A DNA stretch of 64,000 nucleotides from Gnetum montanum (GCA_015680685.1 MNCI01011075.1:175520-239519), one strand, 5' to 3'; shown: positions 35,770 through 48,145, numbered from the stretch's first letter. The notes: generated by a model from the letters alone, not told the origin. Translations and numbers: made by a program.

Positions 35770-38587
35770 GTGCTTGGAGGTGGAGGCTCCTGTGACGCTG
35801 AAGATCCTTTGCTAGGTTATATCACTTGTGATGGTGGAGGTGGCTAAGGCTATCTTGCTACTATTGTTACTTTTGGTAGAAGCTTAAAAGCATTCAATAA
35901 TTCTTTCATCTTATCTTCCTTGCCACATGGACCATAGGAAGTCCATGTGGCTTCACCAATGTGGGCTAGTACAGGTATATCCTAGGGCACAACATCGTAG
36001 GGAACAACTCTTTGACATTAATAGATCATGCTACAAACTATTTATGTTCAATGTTGAATGTCTTTACAAGGTTTTGTAGCTCATGGTAGTCATTCATCCT
36101 TTTGGCTAAGTTCTTAGCAACAAATTGTTAGATGGTGAATATGCTCTTGAGAACTTCAAGCTTTACATTGGCTATCTTCAACTGTTACTTGTTTTCCTTG
36201 TGATGCTTGAATTCTACCTCATATAAGAGGTAGGAACTGGTCACCTACTTTTCCAACTTAGTTTTTGGCCTTCTTGTTATCAACATAGCAAGGTTTCCAT
36301 AGCAGGGACTGGCAAGGTCCATGTATTCTATCATCTCCTCAATCTGCAACTTCTTCATGTGGATTTTGACTTTTTTATATGCATTTAGGCCATCAAAGAT
36401 TAGCTACCACATATTGTCTTGTTGTTGGAGTTGCTAGAGGGCCTCATTCATCTTTGTTTTGCCTAACTAAATTTCTTTTTCATTTTCCTCTTTAAAAAGC
36501 TTGATTTGGTCTCTGTAATGATTCTTAACTTGTTTAAATTTCAAGGCTTCATTTTTCTAGGTGGCTACTCTGGTGGTCATTTTTTGACGAAGTGATTGGA
36601 CTTTCTCCATTAAGAGATTTCTATTTTGTACTGACAACCTTCTTAAATCAAGGTTTGACTTGGCTAGCTGCTCTTGCTACTATCAAACAAATTTGACCAT
36701 TTGATCCCTTTATTGTTTGACATTGTGCAGATGATGGATATCCTTGATGAGAACCAACTTTTCTTTACGGACTTGTGATAAGTCCTTGTCAATGTTAAAG
36801 GCCATGGTTTTTGACAAGGATGCATCAAAGACCACCGCCTCCTCTACATTCTTAACATTCCTTATTCTGTGTTGAAGCTGTTAGAAAGCTTCATTTCTTG
36901 TAAGCTCTAGGTTGAGAATGATGAGGTCAAAGAGATGGGCCCACAACTCTACAACTTTGGTAGCCAACCATTGGTTCTCAATGGTGGTTTCTTGTAGTTG
37001 GGAATTAGTGATGAGAAGTTTGCCCTTTGTCTCTAGTAGCTTTGATTGGATTATTGTTATTTCATTTGGAAGATTGAAGATCTTTGAAAGTAGTTGATTG
37101 GATCCAACCAATCTTTCCAACAGTTCTTCATATTGGGCTACGCTCAACTGATCACTTCTTCCTATGCAGATGTCTAAATATGTACCATCGTGGCAATGTC
37201 TAGCATGGATGCCATAGGAGCATTTAGAGCCTTTGCTACCCTATTGACCACCATCTCTGCCATTGTCTCCTATCCTTAGTGCTACATTACCAAAATGGTT
37301 GCCCCTTCGCCTTTCTCTAGGCACACTAAGAAAGTTGTGGCATTTCCAAAGATTTCAAGGAATTCTTGTCTTGGGATGGATATCGTAACTTTTTGAGTGC
37401 TAAGATTTATTCTTGTAGGTGCCTGATGTCTTTGTGCTAAAAATAGTGGGGCAGTTTCCTCTAGTCAATTGATGGTCCTTGTGACCTCATTGAGATGGCT
37501 AAATGTTGGATGGTAAACCAATGGTTCCCCACCACCTACTAAATCTTATTGTTACTACAACTACTACTCACAGAGTTTTTGGAGCCATTCTATAGCTACA
37601 AGCATCTTTGGTGTGGTTTCTCCTATAGGTGGTGGTGGTGGTGGCCTCTCCTCTTTCTGTAGCTTTGTTGTTACCTTATCCTCCGTCATCTCTTGCTAGG
37701 ACGTAGCAAAAGCATAACAGATTGCATCATTGGCATAACACATTATGCCTTCTCTTTTATAAAGTTTTTTGATGAGGCATGGAAAGGGGAGTGTCTTCCT
37801 TCCTTTTTTATTTTTTTGAATCCCTTCTCTATCTCCAAATAGATAAGCTATGGAAGGTTGATAGAGAACTTGATGCTTAGAGCAGCATATGCATGGGTGA
37901 AGAAGGCTATGATCTTACTTGGCCTTACCATAGGATTCAGGTGATAGGCCATGATTTTGAAGTAAACACATTTCACCTTTGTAAGTGCACTGTACTCCTT
38001 ATAGTCCATCCCATAATAGTGTTGGACCCACTCTTTCTTAACCTCTTGATCAACCTGGGTCAAGATTTCTACCAATGTCTCCTAGGTGTCAAGCAAACTG
38101 AGGACCTCCACAATGGCCTTAACCAAGCAAGAGACTATGATATCTGTGATTTTGATAGATGTGTTTCCTTGTCGCTTATTCCATAACAAGTAGGTATCCC
38201 CATGTACCATTCTCCATTGAAGGAGAGAATGGACCATATTGGAGACCTTGTAGTTGATTGTAGACTTCCTCCAGTGCCAATTCTTAGAGAACCAAACTTT
38301 GAACCTTCTTAGTTCGAATCTTTTTTAGGTAGGCCTCTGTTAATGTGACTTCAAGCTTAGTTCTTGGTCTTGTAGCCTCATCCTACCTAGATTGGCTGGT
38401 TTTAGTAGTCAAAATATATTAAATAGATTCCACTTTGGGCTCCTCTCAAAGATGTAATCGTTGTGTGTGTTGCTTCGACCTCTTGTTCTTGGGACTTTTG
38501 TGATTGTTGCTAGCCCCTTTCTCCTCTTGGTTGATTTTCCCTTGGCATGGAAGGTCCTCTTACTAGTGCTCCCTTCTTTGGTGCCAT
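35770..38587 (-). pseudogene. Extra ORF in env position of element B
   Basis: The start at 38587 reads MAPKKGAL in one frame; the rest is shifted and interrupted. Recognisable parts are YFKIMAYHLNPMVRP...AALSIKFSINLP (about 37960-37848), a shifted TLPFPCLIKKLYKREG stretch (about 37775-37725), a Pro-rich run near 37630, a coiled-coil region (37147-36881, QSKLLETKGKLLITNSQLQ) and the end SASQEPPPPSTV. The first two parts resemble the 'putative plant transposon protein' type of domain found in Athila-like ORFs; this is from memory and unverified. About 940 codons originally. No membrane or signal segment is evident, so envelope function is doubtful. Confidence 0.55.
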
Positions 38588-40259
38588 CTGTAGTCACAAA
38601 CATAACCTTAAATAAGTGTTTTAGTTTATAACCCTTAGTTTTTTTATACCTTTCTCATTAGATCAGGTTACATTTAGGTTTGTTTGTCATCATGGTAAGC
38701 TTATTATTTTATTAATCAACTACCAAAGTTTGTTTGTGAGGTTTAACCCTATCTAGGATGAGTATTTCAATGTTATTTTCAAGGGTATCCCTTAGGAAGT
38801 TAGAAAAATTTCAAAAAATTTTCTATCATAAACTAAAGGTTTGTAGTCCCCACAATGTAAATCTTACCTTTAGTAGCTAGTGGATTGAAGAACGAGGTGA
38901 ATTAGATAAGCGGCTTGGAAGTTAGAGCTCTTGGAAGATTCTTAGGCTCAAAAAAATGCAAAAACTCCTTACTCACTTGGAAGCACATGGTGAAAAATGG
39001 CAAAGTGTTGTGCATATTTATATTATTTTTCTATTGTATCAATGGGGATGTGTCAATGAGGATGCATTGACGCATCCATTGGAGAAATTTTTTCCAATAA
39101 AAAACTAAGGATTTTTGGAAGATTTTGAAGATGAAACAAGAGCTCAAAGAAAGCCAAAAGGTATAGCAGGATGGAAAAACATGGAAGAGGGTATGAGAGT
39201 TGTTGGAAAAGGAGATGGAATTGGATTTGGAGTAAATGAAAATGCTGAAATGAGCAAAACTATATGTCCAAGAGATAAAGAGATGGGACTGATCATAAAA
39301 ATGACAAAGGGATAGGAAGTTTAATTGAAACAAGACCAGAGGGTATGCAAGTGGGTCCTCCCATAAGTAGGCTTATATCATTAATGCCCTTGTATGCCCT
39401 CATACCAAGGAGTCCATAGGCATCAAGTATGATTAATGATCATATGTAGTTAAAAATCGAACCCATGTAAGAGATCAGGAGAAAAGAAGTAGTAAGATAG
39501 AAAGGGTCTTAATTAGAGGGGTGCCTTCAGGCATGGATAAGATGTCTTTCTATCCACATAAATAGTACTTGTAACCCATTATTATGTCTAAGGGGTGTTT
39601 TTTGAATTCCTATGTATCATTTTTCATGGGAACCACACCATGTAAAGACATACTTCCGATTAATGGTCAGTAGTAGGAATGATGAGAGACCAATGAGAAT
39701 ACCCATAAAACTCAAGAAGGATGTTGGGTATAGAAGGTGACAAATCCCCTTAAAGCCACACCCTTGTCCATTCCACTTGGTCCATTCCAAGTTTGTTAAG
39801 TACCAAGGTCATTAATTCTTTTTGAGTTACAAGTATAAAAGGACCTCATGCTTCTAAGATAAAAAAATGCCATAGAATTTAGTGGAATGAGTGGTTGATG
39901 TGGACTCATTGCCTAATACCAGTAGAAAATTAATTCTCCATTAATTAATGACATGATCCTAAGGCAAAATCCAGTAATTGAATAATCAATCTAAACATGA
40001 AATACAATATGAAATGAACTTCCAATAGTAGTAATAGCTTGTGGCAAAAGCACAAGATTCCTAATGAACAAACAAATAAGAAAATAACATGTAAGGGAGG
40101 TTAATCAAAGTAAAAAATATATAACAAAGTGAAAAATACTCAAGAAAATTGAAAAACATAGAAAGAACGATGTAAAACAAAAAGTTAAAAAATGGAGTAG
40201 CCTCATAGAATCTTAACATGGGTGGTCATCTCTCCACAACTAAGTTGGAAGGAGGAGAT
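38588..40259. other. Non-coding spacer of element B
   Basis: It lies between integrase and the extra ORF. Blocks are shared with the spacer of A. ORFs at 39031-39333 look like chance. Confidence 0.5.
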
Positions 40260-41453
40260 TCAAAAGATAGAACATGCTTGTCCATCGGTTGGGATGTCCA
40301 TGTTGCTAGTTAGCCATGGTTCAAGGAAAGTTTTCACTTGTTGAATGTTAACTAGCAACCATTTATCTAGGTTAGAAGGATGGTAAATCGTCATGGCCCT
40401 AGAAGAAAAAGTTGCATGAATAATATAAGGTCCTTCCCATAGTGTTTGAAATTTTATGTGTTGTGGTACATGCATGGGGTTTTAGTAAAGGACCTTATCT
40501 CCTAGTTGGAATTTAACTTTTCTTATCCTTAAGTCATAACACTGTTTAGTATGTGCCTTGTGCACTTCATTCATGGATAGGGCTACTAATTAATTTTCTT
40601 CTAGCACATTTAATATCATTAATTATTCTCTTTGTACTAGACTCAAATCAAGGTTAAGTTCATAAGTTGTTGAAAGTGCATGGAGCTTTGCTTGGATTGG
40701 AAGAGTTGGTATTTTTTCGTATACTAACTCATAAGGGGAATGATTGATAAGAAGTTTTCAAGTTGCTCAATAAGCTCAAAGAGTATCATTAAATTTTATG
40801 CTCCAATCTTTCTTATATTTACTAACAATGCATGTTAGTATCCTAGTTATCTCCCTATTTGTGACTTTTACTTGACCGTTAGCTTGAGGATGATATGGAG
40901 TTGTTAGTGTGTGTTTCACAACTAAGAATTGCATCAATTTCCAAAAATTTGCACTTGTAAAATGTGTTTCATTGTTAGAAATAAGTGCCCTTGGCACATC
41001 AAATCTATTTAGCATATTCTATTGTAAAAATCATGCCACTATAGAGGATGAATAGTTGGTGATGGTGGCAACTTCTGCCAATTTAGTGTAGTAGTCAACT
41101 GCTACGATGATGTATGCCTTTTCATTGGACATGGGGTTGATGGAACCCATGAAATCAATGCCCAGAGATCAAAAATCTTGAGTGGTTGAATTCACTATTG
41201 GGACCCTTCCATTTGTATATTCATCCTTCCATCTTGTTGGCAACATTCACATGAACAGGAGAACTGATGAACGTCCTTAAAGATGATTGACCAGTAATAT
41301 TTTGCCATGAGGATTTTAATGGTCATGCTCCTTCTAATGTAATGGCCCCTACATGGGTCTTCGTGAGTGTCTTGGAGGATTTAAATTTTATCATTGTTAA
41401 GCATACACCATTGTACCAAGCCATCAACATAAACCTTGTAAATATTTTCCTTG
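40260..41453 (-). pseudogene. Integrase of element B
   Basis: Minus strand: zinc-binding domain (YYWSIIFKDVHQFSCSCECC, about 41300-41230), then DFMGSINPM (about 41150), catalytic-core part VPRALISNNETHFTSANFW and TPYHPQANGQVKVTNREI (41000-40845), and a C-terminal part FQTLWEGPYIIHATF (about 40450-40400). Integrases of this family copy element DNA into host DNA. NREITRILTCIVSKYKKDWS resembles the Athila lineage. Stops and shifts abound. The N-terminal side is cut by element C at 41453. Confidence 0.75.
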
Positions 41454-41458
41454 ATTTC
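41454..41458. repeat. Target-site duplication of element C (left)
   Basis: ATTTC, identical to 48146-48150. Confidence 0.9.
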
Positions 41459-42224
41459 TGATGAGTGGCGAGATACCCCTACACTCAACCATATGAATAC
41501 GAGCGTTTCACACGTGATCCGATCGAACTCCAAGGACTAAGTGCTTACATGCCCTAATGGAACACTTAAGGTTAATTAATCGTTGTCTTCCCAAAATTAC
41601 TTGTATTGTCATGGTTGTATGGTTAAGTAATTTTCAAGTATGTGATTTTTATGTCTTTTATCTTTTTAATGCCTATGTTAGTAGGGAAGGGTGAAGAGAC
41701 TAAATGACTAACTATTCGCTAACTAAGTTCTAATCGTCCTAGCACCAGTATTTGTTCCCACTTACTGCACACACCTTGAACTAGTGCAACGCTATTGGGA
41801 TTACCAAACACTACTCGTTACTGGGTTACCAAGCGTTACACACATGCTCGAAGCGGTCGTACTGAATGCACTTAACTAGGAGAGTCAAGGGTTGATAGAG
41901 ATTAATTGTCTAAGAAAGCATTTAAACATTTAACAATAATTAAATCCTATTTAGCTTAGTCCATGTGTTGCAAGGCTTATCAGAAAGTTTTTCTTTATTG
42001 CTATACACAAATGTGTGCTCAGGTACAATTTGCTCGAATAAAGATTCGTTCACTTTGAGACTCCTATTGCAGGCACATGGAAATTATTCTAACTCTGGAA
42101 TGGTAAAACTGCTATAGTTTAGCTAAGGGTCAAGATCTAGATTGAGAAACAAGGGAAAGCTGCCTCTTATTTATAGATGTTTCTACGGGCCGTGATATTG
42201 TGTACGCGATATCATAGCTCATCA
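41459..42224 (-). repeat. 3' LTR of element C
   Basis: TGATGAGTGG...GCTCATCA. Minus-strand TATAAATA at 42175-42168 and AATAAA near 41998 mark the promoter and 3' processing parts. A palindromic GCGATATCAT lies near 42206-42215. Confidence 0.9.
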
Positions 42225-42240
42225 TACCCCCATGACTGAA
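42225..42240 (-). other. Polypurine tract of element C
   Basis: Minus strand TTCAGTCATGGGGGTA immediately before the 3' LTR, preceded by a T-rich GTTTTTA. Confidence 0.7.
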
Positions 42241-42299
42241 TAAAAACTCATCCTCGAGTTCCTTACAAAATATTGGAAAGGTATGGGATTATTGACTTG

Positions 42300-42604
42300 A
42301 ATGATACTAATGGTGAATGGGGTGACATGTGAACGGATCATCATTACAATACATGACAAAATTAGTATTCATGACAACAAGAGTGAACACTATACACATT
42401 TGACATCTAGCCTTATTTGGCAGCTGAGAGAAAAGAGAGAAGAGAGAGAGAAAACAAGAAGTCTGTTGCTGCCGACACCAAGATTGTGCCTTTCGTTGTT
42501 CGTCCGTAAGCATGCCATCAATCTTGTTCCTTGCATAACTGCTTTAGCACCAGTCCATTCCAAGTGTTTCCTCCAGATCCAATCCATTATTGTATGATTG
42601 CCAT
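42300..42604 (-). pseudogene. Remnant of the extra ORF in element C
   Basis: CAG-ATGGCAATC at 42604 corresponds to the start context in A and B, but the frame stops after five codons (TAA). Other short frames follow with no clear match to A or B. A GA-rich microsatellite lies at about 42425-42455. Confidence 0.4.
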
Positions 42605-42848
42605 CTGCACATACAACACAGTCTTATATTAGCAAGGGTAAATGAATCACAATGTAGTTAATACCTTGCCTTAGTGTAAGGTCCATTGGTTGAGTTGTGA
42701 TATGGCTAATGCAGATCTGGAGATATAATATTGGTGACTACCCGAGGTGTAGGGGTTAAGAGAAAATCGAAAAAATTAGACCAGGACCCCCATGACTGAG
42801 AGCGAACCTCTAGTAGCGAGAGAATGGAAAAAGATAAGGAATAAGAAA

Positions 42849-43651
42849 NNNNNNNNNNNNNNNNNNNNNNNNNNNNNNNNNNNNNNNNNNNNNNNNNNNN
42901 NNNNNNNNNNNNNNNNNNNNNNNNNNNNNNNNNNNNNNNNNNNNNNNNNNNNNNNNNNNNNNNNNNNNNNNNNNNNNNNNNNNNNNNNNNNNNNNNNNNN
43001 NNNNNNNNNNNNNNNNNNNNNNNNNNNNNNNNNNNNNNNNNNNNNNNNNNNNNNNNNNNNNNNNNNNNNNNNNNNNNNNNNNNNNNNNNNNNNNNNNNNN
43101 NNNNNNNNNNNNNNNNNNNNNNNNNNNNNNNNNNNNNNNNNNNNNNNNNNNNNNNNNNNNNNNNNNNNNNNNNNNNNNNNNNNNNNNNNNNNNNNNNNNN
43201 NNNNNNNNNNNNNNNNNNNNNNNNNNNNNNNNNNNNNNNNNNNNNNNNNNNNNNNNNNNNNNNNNNNNNNNNNNNNNNNNNNNNNNNNNNNNNNNNNNNN
43301 NNNNNNNNNNNNNNNNNNNNNNNNNNNNNNNNNNNNNNNNNNNNNNNNNNNNNNNNNNNNNNNNNNNNNNNNNNNNNNNNNNNNNNNNNNNNNNNNNNNN
43401 NNNNNNNNNNNNNNNNNNNNNNNNNNNNNNNNNNNNNNNNNNNNNNNNNNNNNNNNNNNNNNNNNNNNNNNNNNNNNNNNNNNNNNNNNNNNNNNNNNNN
43501 NNNNNNNNNNNNNNNNNNNNNNNNNNNNNNNNNNNNNNNNNNNNNNNNNNNNNNNNNNNNNNNNNNNNNNNNNNNNNNNNNNNNNNNNNNNNNNNNNNNN
43601 NNNNNNNNNNNNNNNNNNNNNNNNNNNNNNNNNNNNNNNNNNNNNNNNNNN
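42849..43651. other. Assembly gap (803 N)
   Basis: Unsequenced. It sits in the spacer of element C. Confidence 1.
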
Positions 43652-44174
43652 AAAGGTAAAAACCAAACATTGGCAATCAATAGAATACAGTTCATACCAC
43701 CATCAGGAGCACTTATTAGGTGATGATCCTAACAAACAAACAAATAGACACACCAAGAAATAAAAGAGTATAAATGATGTTGTAAAACAAAAATAAGAAA
43801 AGTTAAAGAAATTTGTAAAACAAAAATGTGTAAAACAAAAACCTAAAAAGGAACTGAGGGCCTCAATTGATCAGCATAGGTGGCTATCTCCCCCATGACT
43901 GAATTGAAAGGGAGAGATTCAAAATAATGAGCGCTTGTTTGAATTTTTTAGAAATGTCCAACTTCTCCCAATTGATGTTTTCATGTTAAGAGTTGGAATG
44001 GTGATGCTCTTGCTCCAGCGTATCTATGCTTTCGACGTGAGCACAAGTTGTTCCCTCAGGTAGTTCCATGCATGTTGGTGAGTTGCTCTTTTGATTATCT
44101 GTTAACCACTGGGTGTCTTCTTGTTGTGTGGTTGCTACATACAGGCACTTGTGTATGTTAATTTCTTGGGCACA

Positions 44175-44699
44175 CTAGTTACATGTAGGCAATGTTGAAC
44201 ATTCCTGTGCATAATCACCCCTTATATCATTGTATGTGATGCATGGAACTTTCTTCTTCTCGATCTTCCCAAAAGTGTTTTCCTTAGATATTTCCAGGGA
44301 AAGATCATGGATTCCTAGGCATGCGTTTATTGTACTTAGCCATGCCCTCCCCATTATTATTGGGAAGTCTCCTTTGTCATTATTTACTTGTATCACTAGG
44401 AAATCAACTGGGTATGACCATTAACACATAGTGGTGATAGTGTCCTCAACCTGTCCTAAGGGAACAGTGATGGACTGGTCTGCCAGCTCTAAGCGAATAT
44501 TGCTCATCTTTAGTGGAGGCAAGTTCCAGGCTTTGTACATCTCTTGTAATATTAAGTTGACTCCGGAACCTGAGTCTAGAAGGGCTTTATGTGGTTCATT
44601 CCTAGCGACTTGGAGATAAATTAAAGGACTTCCAGGATCAGAGAATTTCTTGGGAAGGTGGCCCTCCTTGATCCAATCAGTGACGGTATGTGTTAACAT
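44175..44699 (-). pseudogene. Protease region of element C
   Basis: The 44699-44421 frame has the aspartic protease site ALLDSGSGVNLI and the block LELADQSITVPLGQVEDTI, which resembles Athila proteases. The next frame (44396-44175) continues with IIMGRAWLSTINACLGIHD. In the intact family the protease cleaves the Gag-Pol polyprotein. The two frames are separated by a stop, so this copy is not intact. B has a diverged equivalent at about 50600-50100. Confidence 0.75.
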
Positions 44700-47263
44700 A
44701 ACTGTGTGTGTTGAGCTCTATTTTTGGTTTGAAGGGAGCTCTGAAGCCTTATTTGATGGAGAAGCATTCGGAGGCTCAACCGCTTGTGGTTGTGAAAGCT
44801 TATTTGGACTGTTGGTTTTGAAAAAAGGTCTTCTCTTTGTATGGTTGTCAGAACTAGTAGCGGGTTGAAGGTTTACAGCTCTCATAGCATTGCATTGTTG
44901 CAGTTGAGTGGGGAGTTCCCCCTGCATTGCTAGAGCAGGTGGTAATGGAGCTATCAGTGTGAGAGTTGCAGATAGATTTGGAGGATAGTATGTCTATGGG
45001 TTGTCTCTCCTAGGAGAAGGAGTCCTATAATACTCCCAAGCTTGGTAGTGACATTGTGATGTAACATGATCAACAGAGTCACTTGCAGAGATTGGTTGCT
45101 CACATAGTAGCCATATGGATCTAGTTGCCGGTAAGGATATTGTTGCCTTGGCGGTGGCATCCCCCACGACTGTGGGTATTGCCACTGCTGGTATTGCTCA
45201 ATAGGTTGTGGTGGAGTTCCACTTGGATAATACGTTAATGGTTGGTGGAACTGCCTTGGGTTACCTTAAGGATAAGGTAACCATCAGGGTGCTTGCCATT
45301 TGTTAAGTTGTGGGTTAAGTGCATACACCCCAGACTCTTGCAGATGTGAGATTATTGGACAACATCCCTTAGGATGATCATATTGGCATATTTCACATCC
45401 ACCGTCATTGTCCATATTAGAATCCACAACCTCTTCGATGATAGCCATTTTACCCTTACCTTTGTTACGTGCATGGTCCAAATCCCTCTTTTTCTTTTTC
45501 TCATAGTCACTACCTCGCTCCTTCGACTCCTCTACAATTTTGAGAACAGTTTCAAATCTACTATCTAAGGAGTCCCACATTTGGTCTACCTTCACCAACA
45601 CTTCTGTTGTTAATTTTTGTAGTGGCAAGGTTTTCCTATGCACCATCTCTTCAAGTGATGACTCTTCCTCCTCATAGAATCTTACTTCCCTTTTTCGGAG
45701 GGAAGGATCACGGTTGTACTCTTTCGCACTTTCTCTCTTAAGTAGCTCTCCTTCTTCCTTAGCTACTTGTTCCAACAATCTATGAATCTGATGGGACCTA
45801 AGCTTTGATAATCTCTCTTGGGCATATGTTCCAAGGGTTCTCCTGGTTTCATGCCTAAGTCAATCTACGAGATGGCGTAGCTAATCCTGCTGCGAGTAAC
45901 CATGGCTTGGGCAACGATGTAACAGTGCATAATAATGGCCCATGGCAGCATCCAAGGATTCATGATTTCCCTGCTTCCATCCTTGGATTTGCTTTCGCAA
46001 GTTGGACACTCGGGAGTACGTTTGATACTTATCATTAAATAGTTCTAGCATTGTACTCCACCTCCTAATGGTTTCCAGTTCTAAGGATCGATACCAGCTT
46101 TCCGCTTCTTTTACTAGTGTCCTTGGGAACAACTTTAGCTTTTGCCACTCGTTTTCAATGTTCTGCAAGGCACATGCATCATGAAATGCTTGTAAGTGGT
46201 TCTGAGGATCAGCGTTGTATCCCCCCATAAATTGTGGGATATTATTCATGTCTAATCTCTTGATCCTGCTATCTTTTGGGTGCCTTGTAGGAATTCTAAC
46301 AGCCTCCATGATGTCTAACATGCTTCAGGTTACACGTAGGGGTTCTTCGTGGTCATTTCGTTCATAGCGTCTATGATGTCTATGCAGTTCCCTACTTTCC
46401 CTTCTTCCATGCCTTGATTCTTTCGAGTGCCCTTGTCCTCTCTCTCGACTCTCTCAGCGAGGTTTCTCACTCTGTTTACTCTTATCCTCTCGGTTAGGTT
46501 CCTTATGATTGCATCCTGATACTGAAGGAGAGGATGAATGTGATGATGAAGGGGAAGAAGAAGGAGAACCATCGCCATGACAATGTTTCCTACCTTCTCT
46601 TCGGTGGTTCCAGCCCTAATCGTGATGATGATCAGAATGCCCACCCTTATCATGTGTTTGTGTTCCCTCATTGAACACTTGGTGTTCGTGGGGATCAGAA
46701 CCAGGGTTGCGAATCGTGGAGTGAAGGTTTTGATACACCACCTCCTCACCATCGTGAGGAGGAGAAACATTGTTTTGTGGAGAACCTATTGAAATAGGTT
46801 CACCACCCTCAGTTTCACTTAAGATGGGTGGAGCATTATGGGGTCTTTTTCCCTTCAACGAGGTATAGTATCTCTCCTATTGTAAGTCCCTTTGACGTTG
46901 TGCTTTTGTGGGATGGTAGTCCCTTGCTTGATGCTTGCATGCAACGTATTCCACATATAACTATAACATGTCAATTCGTGCAAGAGCACGAAGGAGCATG
47001 TTGGGGATTGCTCAATCTGGAGGCAACACTATGTTACCCTCTAAGTCTCTCGAACGTAGTTGTTCATCTTGATGGAGAATAAAAGTAAAGCTGGGTACAT
47101 ATTCATCGTGATGAACATATACCACTCGGAATTGTTGAGGCATTGGCGGATCTGGGTTACTTGTGTTGTACTGCTGACTATCTCTTGTGTTGGTCCTAGG
47201 TGGTGAAATACTTTTGTGTGAAGAAGAAGACATATTTGTTTTATTCGGTATGTTGTTTACCAT
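44700..47263 (-). pseudogene. gag of element C, interrupted
   Basis: Starts at 47263 (or MSSSSHK at 47233). The N-terminal part has VVYVHHDEYVPSFTFILHQ and EGNIVLPPD, then a TGA. A second open part starts at 46858. The capsid-like core is 46321-45881 (QFMGGYNADPQNHLQAFHDA; WQKLKLFPRTL; RKQIQGWKQGN). Next comes a coiled, charged part (45778-45284) with CEICQYDHPKGCC, a zinc-knuckle-like motif. The tail is rich in Pro, Gln and Tyr (45185-44718). Gag packages the element RNA. At least three breaks were seen. A and B share the order of parts. Confidence 0.75.
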
Positions 47264-47354
47264 TTTTCTTATTTTTTTTGATCAACCCTAAGGGTTCGTT
47301 CTAGCTTCCCAACGATGTGGATGATTTCCTATGTTCTACGTAGTGCACAAACAG

Positions 47355-47378
47355 CTAAGTCCTTGGCAACGGTGCCAA
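47355..47378 (-). other. Primer-binding site of element C
   Basis: Minus strand TTGGCACCGTTGCCAAGGAC directly after the 5' LTR. It matches the 3' end of plant tRNA-Asp (site TGGCGCCGTTGCC) with one mismatch in the first 13 bases after TT. Athila elements use this primer. Confidence 0.75.
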
Positions 47379-48145
47379 TGATGAGTGGCGAGGTACCCCT
47401 ACACTCAACCATACGAATATGAGCATTTCACATGTGATCTGGTCAAACTCCAAGGACTAAGTGCTTACGCACCCTAATGGAACACTTAAGGTTAATCAAT
47501 CGTTGTCTTCCTAAACTTACTTGTATTGTCACAGTTGTATGGTTGAGTAAGTTTGAGGTATGTGATTTTTATGTCTTTTATCTTTTTAACGCCTATTCTA
47601 GTAGGGAAGGGTGAAGAGACTAAGTGACTAACTATTCGCTAACTAAGTTCTAATTGTCCTAGTAGTAGTATCCGTTCCCACTTGCTGCACACACCCTGAA
47701 CTAGTGCAACGCTACTCCTTACCAGGTTACCAAGTGTTACACACATGCTCGAAGTGGTCGTACTGAATGCACTTAACTAGGAGAGTCAAGGGTTGAGAGA
47801 GATTAATTATCTAGGAAAGCATTTAAACATTTAACGATAATTAAATCCTATTTAGCGTAGTCCATATGCTGCAAGGTTTATCAGAAAGTTCGTCTTTATT
47901 ACCCTACACAAATGTGTGCTCAGGTACAATTTGCTCGAATAAAGATCCGTTCACTTTGAGACTCCTACTATGGACACATGGAAATTATTCTAACTCTGGA
48001 ATGGTAAAACTGCTATAGTTTGGCTAAGGGTCTAGATCTAGATTGAGAAACAAGGGAAAGCCACCTCTTATTTATAGATGTTTCGGCGGGTCGTGATATC
48101 GCGTATGTGATATCGCGGGGGCAGACGCGATATCATGGCTCATCA
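47379..48145 (-). repeat. 5' LTR of element C
   Basis: TGATGAGTGG...GGCTCATCA. Palindromic repeats GTGATATCGC (48093, 48107) and GCGATATCAT (48127) lie just upstream of the promoter. Relative to the 3' LTR it has lost a short piece near 47712. Confidence 0.9.
48069..48076 (-). promoter_or_regulatory. TATA box of the element C 5' LTR
   Basis: TATAAATA on the minus strand, conserved in the 3' LTR (42168-42175) and in the D LTR (62833). AATAAA follows downstream near 47895. Confidence 0.6.

Larger units (their letters stand above)
41459..48145 (-). mobile_element. Non-autonomous Athila-like element C
   Basis: Paired LTRs (41459-42224, 47379-48145), a perfect ATTTC target duplication, a primer site and a purine tract define it exactly. 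Inside, gag and protease are followed directly by the sequence that comes after integrase in B, so RT, RNase H and integrase are missing. The 803-base N gap lies in the spacer, not where the polymerase would be. The LTRs differ by several percent by eye plus one deletion in the right LTR, so it is younger than B but not recent. It must have relied on enzymes from a relative. Confidence 0.9.

Noticed and set aside
42706-43763. Long open frames of about 290-330 codons on both strands
   Set aside because: They run through the 803-base N gap; nearly all residues are unknown.
46330-46858. Overlapping frames on both strands in C between gag parts
   Set aside because: Low-complexity, charged stretch; only the frame continuing gag has relatives in B.
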